A stretch of DNA of 60,133 nucleotides, from NCBI RefSeq assembly GCF_001623405.1, contig NZ_LUHG01000093.1, positions 1-60,133 of the forward strand. Direction: 5' to 3'. Within the stretch, counting starts at the first letter, position 1; every line of letters starts with the position of its first letter. The notes below the pieces were generated by a model. That model worked only from the letters and a program-made list of their open reading frames with translations. It did not search any database and was not told the origin of the DNA. This document shows positions 43,727 through 52,213 of this stretch, in pieces. The DNA is from Hydrotalea flava. Lineage in GTDB: Bacteria; Bacteroidota; Bacteroidia; Chitinophagales; Chitinophagaceae. The position numbers and the translations under genes are program-made.

Positions 43727-44626
43727 TTATAAAAATTTATAACTTACCCCCAGAGACCAGAAAAAACTATTGGAAAGATCCTCTTTATAAATATTTGGAC
43801 CATTGGCAATTGTTGCAGCATTAACCGGTATAGCATAAACAGGGTAAAAGGAAAAACGGAATTTATTAAGTGTATAACTAACCAGTAAACTCAGTTCATA
43901 ATCTAGCATGTAAAAAGAAGCGGCTCCGCCCATACTTCCTCCCATTGTAGAAGAGCCTCCGCCGCCAATCATGTGCCGCCCAAAGCGTAGGTTATTGTTA
44001 TAATTACTATAATAGTTTTGTGTACCGGCATTCAGAAAAACCGTAGGAGCAATTGCGAGGTTATCGTTGACTGCGTAAAAGATATGGCTTACAGCAGCGT
44101 CCAAAATGAAGTCAGTAGTGTTACTAAAATAGGTGCTACCATCAATATATACATCCACTATATCAAAATCATAGTCAATATAGGCGCTCACATTACCTGA
44201 TAGCTCCGACTTTACAGTATAACTTTTAGTATTAAAAAAATATTTGGTTGCGGAAATACCAGCGCTGAAATTTTTTAAATAGTAATCATAGCCGGTTGAT
44301 AGCGTAAATAAATCAAACCTGTTTTCCCCGGCAGCTGCCAGGTAAGAAGCTCCACCATTAATAAATAAACCTGATTTATGATAATACCCTACAAATGTAG
44401 ATAAGTAAGGAGCCACTAAAAAACTCTTGCGCCCTAAAAAAACAATATTATTGTTATAATTGGTACTGGCCAAGCCATAAGATTTTTTCTCATCCGAACT
44501 TTTCTTTTTGGTAGAATCTGCGTTGAATTTTTCCTGCGCAATGGATTTTATTGGTGTAATAAAAAGCACCAATAAAAAGGAGGCAAAAAATAGTATGTTT
44601 TTCATTTTCATTTCATTTTTATTCAT
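43727..44626 (-). CDS. Outer-membrane beta-barrel protein of the metal island
   Basis: A 299-aa protein with a signal peptide (cleavage around SIAQ, residue 30); ATG codons at residues 1 and 7 are both possible. The mature part is made of beta strands rich in Tyr, Phe and Asn and ends WSLGVSYKFL, an outer-membrane C-terminus ending in Phe-Leu. A Gly/Met-rich loop (MIGGGGSSTMGGSMGGA) stands out at about 220-240. I do not recognise the family. It lies downstream of the cytochrome/porin genes and may provide an outer-membrane partner for them. Confidence 0.65.
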   Translation of the reverse strand: MNKNEMKMKNILFFASFLLVLFITPIKSIAQEKFNADSTKKKSSDEKKSYGLASTNYNNNIVFLGRKSFLVAPYLSTFVGYYHKSGLFINGGASYLAAAGENRFDLFTLSTGYDYYLKNFSAGISATKYFFNTKSYTVKSELSGNVSAYIDYDFDIVDVYIDGSTYFSNTTDFILDAAVSHIFYAVNDNLAIAPTVFLNAGTQNYYSNYNNNLRFGRHMIGGGGSSTMGGSMGGAASFYMLDYELSLLVSYTLNKFRFSFYPVYAIPVNAATIANGPNIYKEDLSNSFFWSLGVSYKFL

Positions 44627-44723
44627 ACATCCCGATATATTTCGATCATACCTTTATTCTGCTTAAATCTATTTTGTTTTTTGCCTCCATTGTTTTTTCA
44701 ACGGAAAAAATATATTAAATATC

Positions 44724-44987
44724 CTAATCGCCTGTCTGTAGAAATTCCAGGATTTTTTTTGATTCAGTTTCAGTTAGCATTGCCCGCTGTCGCATGTGGC
44801 TGCTAATTATGTTCCATTGAGTATTGGTAAAAGCCGAGCTGGGTGGCGAGTTGTGGCACCTCATGCAATTTTGTGCCCAAAGCTGACTGCCGCTTTTGTC
44901 AGTTACTTTAGATGATACACAACTGGCAAACACTAAACCCATAGTGATGATAATTGCAAATACAATTATTAATATATTACGTTTCAT
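44724..44987 (-). CDS. Small monoheme c-type cytochrome lipoprotein
   Basis: An 87-aa protein. The N-terminus ends in a lipobox around FASC (Cys23), so it is probably a lipoprotein. One heme c site, CMRCH, is at about residues 41-45. A Met or His sixth ligand could come from the HMRQRAM region. It would be a short-range periplasmic electron carrier. It lies 23 bp after the porin gene and belongs to the Fe-S/NrfD operon. Confidence 0.85.
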   Translation of the reverse strand: MKRNILIIVFAIIITMGLVFASCVSSKVTDKSGSQLWAQNCMRCHNSPPSSAFTNTQWNIISSHMRQRAMLTETESKKILEFLQTGD

Positions 44988-45010
44988 AATTTTTATTTTT
45001 ATAAAATGAA

Positions 45011-46180
45011 TTAAAATCCAACTGCAATCTGGATGAAAATTGCATTGTTATTTTTCTCCGACTGATAGGCTGCTTTGAATGCAGTACGCCAGTTAAACCA
45101 ATAATTAATTCCATAGGTATATTGCCTGATTTCCTGAAGGTCTTTCGCACCTGTAGGAGGATTGAAACCCGCATACCGGAATACTAACTCCGTTTTTTTC
45201 AAAAATTTGCTTTGAGACATAGTAGGCCGGTAAGCCGCCTGCGAAAAAAAAGAGGTACGCTTATTATCAAATGTGTACCAAGTTGAACCAGTAGGATCAC
45301 CAGGATCTAAATAACTGGCATTATCAATATTCGCCTTATTCCATTGCGCTTTAATATCGAGTGTACCTTTAATGATGTCTATCGGATTGATATAAGAAAA
45401 GTCTACCGCATACATAGCAGCTTTAACAGACTTATAATTGTAGCTGGTATCCCCTACATTTCCATATCGGTAAGAAAACCCAATTTCAAGGGAAGAATTT
45501 TCTATGGGCAATAGACCTACACGACCGCCATACGACAATTTTTTACTTTGTACATCTACATTGCCATAACTAAGTGTGCCTTGTTTAGAGGGTATTGCGG
45601 GATCAGTTATTAATGCAGCATTATTACTTACAAAAAAACTATAATTAATTTTCGATGCTCCTATTTGAGCCCCTCCCCGAAAATCAAAACCAATTTCAGA
45701 TACAGGGCCAAAAGCCAATTCATCTTCACCGTTGGCTAATGGTACCGTTGGTAGTTTATTAATCCAGGAAGGATGCAGCCTGTCCTGAAAAATACCAAAA
45801 GGCGCTAAAAACTTTCCGGCCCTGATGGTTAAATATTTATTCACAAAGAAAGAAGCATCTGCATAGCCCAGCTCTATATTTGTGGCATTACCCATAATGG
45901 CTGTTTCCATTTCAACCTCCACTAAAATCTTTTCATGCGGTTTCCATAATAATATCGGGGTAAACCCAACATCTGAAAACGTTGACTGATTATTTGAAAA
46001 CTTACCGTTAAAAGTTGTAAATCCTGATATTAAAAACTTACTGGCTTTTGCAACTTGTGTCTGTGTACTATTTTTTATCAGGCTGTCAATTAACTCCTGG
46101 TTATACTGTTGTGCATAAATTTGGGGACTGTTTATCAATCCGCCAATTGCAAACAGGATAATTATTAATTTAGGTTTCAT
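45011..46180 (-). CDS. Outer-membrane porin-like protein of the Fe-S/NrfD operon
   Basis: A 389-aa protein with a signal peptide (residues 1-23, YAQQ). The mature part begins with a helical stretch, then beta strands throughout, with RAGKFLAPFGIFQDRLHPSWINKLPTVPL, a pattern of phosphate-selective or OprO/P-like porins. It ends AIFIQIAVGF, a C-terminal Phe. It is embedded between two cytochrome c genes (spacing 27 and 23 bp), so it is likely cotranscribed and connected with the electron-transfer module. Confidence 0.78.
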   Translation of the reverse strand: MKPKLIIILFAIGGLINSPQIYAQQYNQELIDSLIKNSTQTQVAKASKFLISGFTTFNGKFSNNQSTFSDVGFTPILLWKPHEKILVEVEMETAIMGNATNIELGYADASFFVNKYLTIRAGKFLAPFGIFQDRLHPSWINKLPTVPLANGEDELAFGPVSEIGFDFRGGAQIGASKINYSFFVSNNAALITDPAIPSKQGTLSYGNVDVQSKKLSYGGRVGLLPIENSSLEIGFSYRYGNVGDTSYNYKSVKAAMYAVDFSYINPIDIIKGTLDIKAQWNKANIDNASYLDPGDPTGSTWYTFDNKRTSFFSQAAYRPTMSQSKFLKKTELVFRYAGFNPPTGAKDLQEIRQYTYGINYWFNWRTAFKAAYQSEKNNNAIFIQIAVGF

Positions 46181-46207
46181 ATCGCTATTTTTTTGTTATT
46201 AAACTGA

Positions 46208-46633
46208 TTATTTACTGAATGTTCGGATATAATTCAATACTTGCCAGCGTTGTTCATCCGTAAGGGATTTTTTGGTTGATGGCATTGGCTTTCTCCCTTC
46301 TTTAATTTTCCAGAAAAGCTCCCCATCTGTCTGATTCTTTACTTTCAGAGTATTGAAACTTTCGGGAGATTTATCAAGTGTAGCGCTGTTCGGTCCATTA
46401 CCCAATCCCTTTTTGCCATGGCATTCTAAGCATTCCTTTATGTAAATAGCCTTTCCGGCAGCAATAGATGCGGCATTTGCCGGAATGGGGTTCTTTATAT
46501 TTTTTGCAGATTCCGGCGCCTTCCATTCACTTTGTTGCGGGATGAAAGAAGCTAAAACCAGGCAGACAGCAAAAAAGATGACGCTTATAAAAGCAGATTT
46601 TGTTAGTGGCTTGTATTTTAAAATGTTTTTCAT
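46208..46633 (-). CDS. Membrane-anchored c-type cytochrome
   Basis: A 141-aa protein. One N-terminal helix (about residues 12-31) acts as anchor or signal. The single heme c site is CLECH at about residues 68-72, followed by GKKGLGNGPNS. A possible Met ligand is in KPMPSTKKSLTDEQRWQVLNYIRTF, the usual end of class I cytochromes c. It is a plausible electron acceptor for the Fe-S/NrfD pair encoded upstream. Confidence 0.9.
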   Translation of the reverse strand: MKNILKYKPLTKSAFISVIFFAVCLVLASFIPQQSEWKAPESAKNIKNPIPANAASIAAGKAIYIKECLECHGKKGLGNGPNSATLDKSPESFNTLKVKNQTDGELFWKIKEGRKPMPSTKKSLTDEQRWQVLNYIRTFSK

Positions 46634-46686
46634 GTTTCTTGTTTTAATTTGTTAAATAATTAAGTTGTACTATTCTTTGGTTGCTC

Positions 46687-47583
46687 TTATGCTGATGCTT
46701 TCTTTTCAATTTTAGTTATCTGATAAATTACAAATCCGTAGGTAAACCAAATGCCACCGAAAATGATGCTGAAAGAGATAATTAAAATGATAGGAGCTCT
46801 TGGTTCCCATAGTGCACGGGGAAAGGGATTTTTTTCAACAACCAATGGTTCCCCCCATTTTGAAATAGAAGTGGCTTCCACATTTCCATATACTTCATTG
46901 TCTATTATTCTTGCCACCAGAACTACATTTCCTTTTTCATCTCCTTTTATTTCTTTGGGAAAATTAAAAGTTGCCATACCCCTGTCATCTGTTGTTACGT
47001 TTGCTTCATCACTTAATGGCATTATGCCGAACAACCGTTGAATGCCAAAGTTTACTTCTACATTTGGTATCGGTTTTTCTTTCCCGTTAGCCAGTATCTC
47101 TGTTGCAAGAACGGATATCAATTTGGATGAATCCCCTTCAGATAAACTAAGAACCAGCCTGGCATCTTTCACAGAAGCCTGCGCTTCGGCATCTTCATAT
47201 CCTTTATCATTTTCAATGCGTGCGATAATAGTAACACCTGAAGTATCTGTGGAAATTTCTTTTGGAAAATGGATGCTTGCCTTACCTCCTTCACTGGTTA
47301 AAGCTTCCCCTAAAAATGATTTTCCGGCTAATGCGGATGTATAAAAATTGATTTTGACACCCCGCACAAAAACCAGCTTCCCACTATCATTTTTCGTAGA
47401 TACATTGGCAACAATTGTCCTGTCTCCATCGGCATTTTTATAAAAAGATAGCTCAACCGTGGCTGTCTTTTTTTTATCAAGTTGCTGCTGGTCTCTGGTA
47501 TACGAAGTACTCCAAATCAAAACAGCAGCTAAAATGAACGTGGCAGATTTAAATACAATTTGATTTTTTAAAGTAAGTTTCAT
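46687..47583 (-). CDS. Membrane protein with two Ig-like repeats
   Basis: A 298-aa protein. A signal peptide or anchor lies at about 8-27. Two similar beta-sandwich repeats follow (about 42-140 and 145-240); each ends with an IHFPKEI or FNFPKEI motif and a VTIIARI/VVLVARI strand. One membrane helix at about 262-285 leads to a short basic tail. I do not recognise a named family. Its place directly after the NrfD gene suggests a periplasmic subunit or docking protein of the same complex. Confidence 0.6.
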   Translation of the reverse strand: MKLTLKNQIVFKSATFILAAVLIWSTSYTRDQQQLDKKKTATVELSFYKNADGDRTIVANVSTKNDSGKLVFVRGVKINFYTSALAGKSFLGEALTSEGGKASIHFPKEISTDTSGVTIIARIENDKGYEDAEAQASVKDARLVLSLSEGDSSKLISVLATEILANGKEKPIPNVEVNFGIQRLFGIMPLSDEANVTTDDRGMATFNFPKEIKGDEKGNVVLVARIIDNEVYGNVEATSISKWGEPLVVEKNPFPRALWEPRAPIILIISFSIIFGGIWFTYGFVIYQITKIEKKASA

Positions 47584-47605
47584 TTTTCTTTATTTTTTTA
47601 GTCGG

Positions 47606-49009
47606 TTATGATGTAGCTACCTGTACGTTTTCTTTCTCATTTTTAATAGCGTTATCAACCTGTTCATACTTTTCTTCAATCTCTCTCCCTTCTTTCACTT
47701 CCCAAATAGAAACGATGGGGAAAATTTTAGCAAACAGTGTTATCACCAGGAATATACCTGCTAATGCCCCAAAGGTGATAGACCATTCAACCCAGTTAGG
47801 AAAATATTGTGACCATTCTATCGGCACTTTCTGGATGGGTAAGTAAGGATGTAAAAGGGTTGGTATGACGATGATGTATCTTTTTACCCAGGCTCCAATC
47901 ACGATAATGATACAGACAATGCTTGCCATAACGGGTGTTCGCCCTTTAGGGAAGGCAAGGATTATGGCGGGTACTAATACGGTACCCAATTGAAGTATCC
48001 AGAAAACGGAAGAATAACTACCACTAAATAAGTCGTGCAATAAAAATCCTTCTGAGCTTGCCATCTTATAAGCGGGTACTGCATACTCGTTCAAATTAAA
48101 GTAGGCATAGATAAGGGTTAGGGCCAGTACTATTTGCCCCATGTAGTTAAACTGCTTTTTGGTGATATATTTTTCCAAATGATACATCCTGCGGAAGGCC
48201 GCCATAATAAGCACTACAGCTGCTGAACCGGAATAAAGGGCTCCTGCTACAAAGTAAGGTCCGAAAACGGTGCTGTTCCATCCGGGGCGAAGCGTCATGG
48301 CAAATATGTATCCAACTACCGTATGCACGGAAACAGCAATGGGAATAATAATGATGGTCATTACATGCATTCCTTTTTCCAGCCGTTTCCAATTGCCGGG
48401 TGTGTCTTGCCATCCTAAGGATAGTTTTCTGTAAATCCATTTTCTTAAGCGGGTAGCATTACCAGACAAGCGGTCGCGGCAAAGAGCAATATCCGGTATC
48501 ATAGGTAAATACAAAAACAATGAGCTGCCAACAAAGTAAGTTCCGATACAAATAATATCCCATAAGAGAGGGGATTGCAATCTGCCAAAAATTACTAAAT
48601 TGGGTATCCGGTCAGGACGTCCCATATCAATAATAGGCATGATGCCGCCAAAAAGTAACGACACCCATGTAAGCAGCTCTGCCGAACGGGTTATGGGTCT
48701 TCTCCATTCTTTATTGGTGATCCTGAGAATAGCAGATACCAATGTACCGGAGTGGCTTATTCCAATGAAGAATACAAAAGTGGAAATGTAGAGGCCCCAC
48801 GATACATAATTTCGCATGGCAGTGGTTCCCAAACCAAAATATATTTGCCGGATGTAAATTGCTGCTCCCCATACTACGATGATAAGCAGAAATCCAATCC
48901 AAAAACGATTGAGTGGGCTGTACTTTCCTATTGGTTTTAAAAAGTCATTTTCAATACTCTCTACATTATTATTATTTGTAACAGTAGTATGTTCATTTTT
49001 CTTTTCCAT
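47606..49009 (-). CDS. NrfD/PsrC-type quinone-interacting membrane subunit
   Basis: A 467-aa protein with about ten membrane helices. The signature region is SAELLTWVSLLFGGIMPIIDMGRPDR followed by GRLQSPLLWDIICIGTYFV, and later SVHTVVGYIFAMTLRPGW. These mark the NrfD/PsrC family, whose members oxidise or reduce menaquinone in the membrane and work with a four-cluster Fe-S subunit. The Fe-S gene is 10 bp upstream. No PsrA/DmsA-type molybdoenzyme is in the window. Confidence 0.9.
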   Translation of the reverse strand: MEKKNEHTTVTNNNNVESIENDFLKPIGKYSPLNRFWIGFLLIIVVWGAAIYIRQIYFGLGTTAMRNYVSWGLYISTFVFFIGISHSGTLVSAILRITNKEWRRPITRSAELLTWVSLLFGGIMPIIDMGRPDRIPNLVIFGRLQSPLLWDIICIGTYFVGSSLFLYLPMIPDIALCRDRLSGNATRLRKWIYRKLSLGWQDTPGNWKRLEKGMHVMTIIIIPIAVSVHTVVGYIFAMTLRPGWNSTVFGPYFVAGALYSGSAAVVLIMAAFRRMYHLEKYITKKQFNYMGQIVLALTLIYAYFNLNEYAVPAYKMASSEGFLLHDLFSGSYSSVFWILQLGTVLVPAIILAFPKGRTPVMASIVCIIIVIGAWVKRYIIVIPTLLHPYLPIQKVPIEWSQYFPNWVEWSITFGALAGIFLVITLFAKIFPIVSIWEVKEGREIEEKYEQVDNAIKNEKENVQVATS

Positions 49010-49019
49010 ATAATTTTTT

Positions 49020-49982
49020 TTACATGTTCATTGACTCATGATTGTGATTTTTCTTTTCGCCTTCTTTATCATTATTCATGTCTGGTTTCGGATACTTCCT
49101 GTTTTTTGGGGGCAGATAATAGACCCTGGGTTTTGTTCCTAATTCTTCTAAATACCTGTATGCAGCATTATCTTCCAGTAATTTGCTTAACTGTACAGTT
49201 ACACCTACACTATTTGTAACAGCATTTTCGTTTTCATCCCCCATGTAAATAGCGCCCATAGGGCAGCCTGTTACACAAGCGGGCAATTTGCCTTCTCTCA
49301 TTACATGAGGGCAAAAATCACATTTCTCTACAGTACCAACTTTACGGGGAAAACTTTGTTCAGGAGAGTATGGTACCATTTTTTCAGCTGCCGATTCTTC
49401 GGGTCTGTCCCAATTAAAAAAGCGGGTAGAATAAGGGCAGGCCACCATGCAAAACCGGCACCCGATACATCTTTCATTATCAATGAGCACAATGCCATCC
49501 TGGCGCTTAAATGTTGCATCAACCGGGCAAACCTTGGTACAGGGAGGATTATCACAATGAAAGCATGGTTTTGGGAAATAATAAGGCGCTGATTTTTCAT
49601 TATCCTGCATCGTGAACACTTTTATCCATTCCCGGTCAGGTGGGGTAAAGTGCATTTTCTGACAGGCTTTGGTACATTCACCACAGCCATCGCATTTAGC
49701 CAGGTCAATCACCATCACAAATTTCTTTCCGGGAATTCCTTTTCTCGCTTCAGTATTGCTCACAGGAGGGGCATTGTGTTCATGTTGTAAATGTGTGCTG
49801 TTTATCTCTACTAACTTTCCATCCGGCGTAAGCACTTTCACTTTTTCTCCTTGTGTCTCTCCTTTGTCATTACAGGAAACAAAAGAGTTGATTACCGAAC
49901 CCCCAATAACACCGGCTGTTATAGTTGCCACTGAAGACTTTAAAAACTTTCTACGCTCATTGTCAGGTGTATTTTTTTGCAT
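49020..49982 (-). CDS. Four-cluster Fe-S electron-transfer protein (NrfC/PsrB type) with Tat signal
   Basis: A 320-aa protein. A Tat signal with Arg10-Arg11 (ERRKFLK) and a hydrophobic stretch is followed by FVSC, which could be a lipobox at Cys37. Four Cys groups are visible: CDGCGECTKAC, CFHCDNPPCTKVCP, CIGCRFCMVACP and CDFCPHV...CVTGCP. The set fits four [4Fe-4S] clusters, as in NrfC and PsrB. It would pass electrons between the NrfD quinone site and the periplasmic cytochromes. It follows the HMA-AraC gene by 19 bp. Confidence 0.93.
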   Translation of the reverse strand: MQKNTPDNERRKFLKSSVATITAGVIGGSVINSFVSCNDKGETQGEKVKVLTPDGKLVEINSTHLQHEHNAPPVSNTEARKGIPGKKFVMVIDLAKCDGCGECTKACQKMHFTPPDREWIKVFTMQDNEKSAPYYFPKPCFHCDNPPCTKVCPVDATFKRQDGIVLIDNERCIGCRFCMVACPYSTRFFNWDRPEESAAEKMVPYSPEQSFPRKVGTVEKCDFCPHVMREGKLPACVTGCPMGAIYMGDENENAVTNSVGVTVQLSKLLEDNAAYRYLEELGTKPRVYYLPPKNRKYPKPDMNNDKEGEKKNHNHESMNM

Positions 49983-50001
49983 AAATCAATGATTTAAGAA
50001 T

Positions 50002-50661
50002 TTATAGTAAGATTATCAAAATTGGTTTTAGCGCTTCTTCGCTTTTGTTTGTTATCAAATCCGGTTTGTTCAAAATATTGCGCAGCAGTTTTTTCCCCTG
50101 TATTTTTTTCGAAACGGGTTGCAGTTTATATTCATCCGGGGATACCCCTGTTTCTTTTCTAAACCGGGTTCTGAATGTTTGCTGCGAACGGTAACCCAAA
50201 TGCAAAGCAATATCTGCAAGGCATAGCTCTCTTTGTACAATGAGTTCTTTGGCCTTCTCTGTTTTTAAGCGGGTATAATATTTTTCAATAGTTACCCCTG
50301 TAACATCAGAAAAAATTTTGCTTAAATAATTATAATTGCAGTGCATCAATTCAGGCAGGTAAGCAGGAAGCCTGGGGTGCTGCTTTCTTTCTTTTGTAAC
50401 AGCCATATTGAGATATTTGCATAAATGCGAATGTATTTTCACTACAAGTTTGTCTTCCTCTTTATCAGCAATATCAAATCCATATTGATTAAACGCTACC
50501 CTGATTGCAGATAAATCATCCTGACCTAAATGCTTAGCAATTACCGCCTCACCTAAAGTCACTGAAAGCGTTTTATACCCCGCCTTTTTTAAAAGGTTCC
50601 TAACTGTATCAATGCATCGGTTACAACACATGTATTTAATATAAAAATGAATGGTTTCCAT
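50002..50661 (-). CDS. AraC-family regulator with N-terminal HMA-like domain (second copy)
   Basis: A 219-aa protein with the same layout as the regulator at 30711-31274. The N-terminal HMA-like part has YMCCNRC (Cys12, Cys13, Cys16) at the metal-loop position and a LGEAV strand where the other has LGEVV. The AraC helix-turn-helix pair is at about 110-190: CNYNYLSKIFSDVTGVTIEKYY, LADIALHLGYRSQQTFRTRFRK and TGVSPDEYK. A Lys-rich tail of about 30 residues is extra. It lies directly before the Fe-S/NrfD genes and probably controls them in response to a metal. Confidence 0.78.
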   Translation of the reverse strand: METIHFYIKYMCCNRCIDTVRNLLKKAGYKTLSVTLGEAVIAKHLGQDDLSAIRVAFNQYGFDIADKEEDKLVVKIHSHLCKYLNMAVTKERKQHPRLPAYLPELMHCNYNYLSKIFSDVTGVTIEKYYTRLKTEKAKELIVQRELCLADIALHLGYRSQQTFRTRFRKETGVSPDEYKLQPVSKKIQGKKLLRNILNKPDLITNKSEEALKPILIILL

Positions 50662-50677
50662 AATCTCTTTCTACTAA

Positions 50678-51265
50678 TTACTCCATGATACTTTTATATA
50701 TCCGGTTTAGCTTGTACATTTTGTGAAAATCATCATAGCGTATGAGATCTGGATCTGATTTGAAGTTTTCATCCAGCATATCGTGAAAAGCATGATTGTT
50801 TGGAAATGTTTTTTTTAGATTTATAATGGTTAAAGGTTGCGGAAGAGAAAATGCCCCTACACTAAAAAAATACGTCGGCGCATATTTTGCAGCTGCTTTA
50901 GGCGGATATGAAGGAGGCTGGTAAACATACATAAGTAAGTATTCGCCTGGGTTTAGTATTTTATATTGTTTATTATTTATAAACCTGAATTCTTCACCGT
51001 TTGTATTCCTGTAGCCATACGTATCACTTTTTAGCAGCGTGTATGTACTGCCTTTGTGCTTAATGACTATTATCTTATCGTTGAACAAAATATCGTCTTT
51101 TATTTTATGCTTTTCATTTTTATAATTAATTGCATACGATAATTTTCTTTCCTGAAAATCCCGGGCGGTTTTATAAATTCCACTGCTGTCTTTTTGTGCA
51201 AGAGCAGTTCGGGTAATAGCCAGCAGGCTGATTACCAACATCAGGATAAGATGCTTTTTTTTCAT
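50678..51265 (-). CDS. Exported protein of unknown function
   Basis: A 195-aa protein; I chose ATG 51263-51265 because it starts a good signal peptide (MKKKHLILMLVISLL, cleavage after ALAQ). The frame is open 44 codons further but without a sensible start. The mature part is mixed alpha/beta with YGYRNTNGEEFRF and a Pro/Tyr-rich YVYQPPSYPPKAAAKY segment. I do not recognise a family. It is 16 bp before the second HMA-AraC gene and belongs to the leftward metal operon. Confidence 0.65.
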   Translation of the reverse strand: MKKKHLILMLVISLLAITRTALAQKDSSGIYKTARDFQERKLSYAINYKNEKHKIKDDILFNDKIIVIKHKGSTYTLLKSDTYGYRNTNGEEFRFINNKQYKILNPGEYLLMYVYQPPSYPPKAAAKYAPTYFFSVGAFSLPQPLTIINLKKTFPNNHAFHDMLDENFKSDPDLIRYDDFHKMYKLNRIYKSIME

Positions 51266-51460
51266 TTCTTTTGATTGTAAGTATGGAGAAATAATTATTG
51301 ATCTTTTTTTCCACCTTTCCAAAATGCCCTTTTTGGCATAAGGAAGGGATGATAATACCGTTGATAAATAACTGTTTTTTATATGAGAAAGCAGCAATTG
51401 AGGAATACGATTCCTCTCAACATCTCAATAGTATCGTGAAATGATAGATGTTTGAAGGAA

Positions 51461-51853
51461 TCATATTCTGAAAGTCCTATTGAGGAGAAATATAGGAGGT
51501 TGGGAACAACTTCGGTCAATTTTATTGATAGCAATACCGAAATTTAAACCATCATCAAGAGGAATAAAACAATTATTATATAAAGAAGAAGGCTCAATGT
51601 CAAAATATATGCCAGCAACTAATAAAGAGTTAACCTGGGCACCTTTGTGAATATTAACTTTCGTAAAATGCAATTTATCCTTACAACATCCCTTCGGCAT
51701 ATCTTTGGGGTTGCAATTGCATCCTCTGTGCCCACCAAAATTTAAGACTGATATTTTTGTTAAGTGACCCTGGCAATAGTGAGAATTAATAGCAATGCTG
51801 AATGCACTGGCTGAGTAAACAAAGAGAAGCAGTATGACTATTATTTTTTTCAC
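51461..51853 (-). CDS. HYC_CC_PP family protein (copy 2)
   Basis: A 130-aa exported protein with a GTG start. After the signal peptide (about 1-20) it has NSHYCQGHL, CNCNPKDMPKGCCKD and a PP followed by FLLNRTFRI at the end, the same three elements as the copy at 34147-34551. Function is unknown in the family. It is the first gene of the leftward half of the metal island and lies behind a Crp/Fnr-like promoter. A short inverted repeat (GAGGAAT/ATTCCTC, 51400-51416) follows its stop in the 195-bp gap before the next gene. Confidence 0.78.
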   Translation of the reverse strand: MKKIIVILLLFVYSASAFSIAINSHYCQGHLTKISVLNFGGHRGCNCNPKDMPKGCCKDKLHFTKVNIHKGAQVNSLLVAGIYFDIEPSSLYNNCFIPLDDGLNFGIAINKIDRSCSQPPIFLLNRTFRI

Positions 51854-51876
51854 CTTATTTACATTTAAGGATGGTG

Positions 51877-51951
51877 TAAAAGTACTTTTTGAAATTATCC
51901 GTAAATATGATTTTTGTCAGTTTTTGTCAGGAATAAATATGATTTTAGTCA
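51877..51951 (-). promoter_or_regulatory. Candidate promoter of the leftward metal/Fe-S operon with two Crp/Fnr-like boxes
   Basis: On the minus strand TACTTTTA (51877-51884) is one base from TAnnTTTG. TGACAAAAATCA (51908-51919) is centred 33 bp upstream of its middle, the same spacing as at ccoS. A second box, TGACTAAAATCA (51940-51951), lies 32 bp further up. The first box shares 13 identical bases (ATGATTTTTGTCA on the plus strand) with the distal box before ccoS. The regulator is not in the window. Confidence 0.45.
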
Positions 51952-51952
51952 G

Positions 51953-52159
51953 TATGTGAAAGTTTACAACACCAAACGATTACATGGCTCCCTAAAAATG
52001 CAAACCCCACAAAGTGTATGGGATAACTGGTATCATAAAAATAACACCCCAACAAAGGGCGAACGGATGTCCCTACATACAGAAGTGAGCCCTTTGTTGG
52101 AAAACAGTAAAAATATTACCACTATTAACCAAAAATGTCAAACCTTTACCAATATTTAA
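51953..52159 (+). pseudogene. IS3-type transposase C-terminal remnant
   Basis: The frame reads YVKVYNTKRLHGSLKMQTPQ and then VWDNW, the usual end of the integrase-core transposase (OrfB) of IS3-family elements, followed by a polar tail to the TAA at 52157-52159. The catalytic DDE part is absent. The remnant starts right next to the distal Crp/Fnr-like box. It marks the right edge of the metal island. Confidence 0.75.
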
Positions 52160-52213
52160 TCCAAAAATTAGGGGGTTAATGCACAGAATAACATTGACAA
52201 TAACAAAACAATA

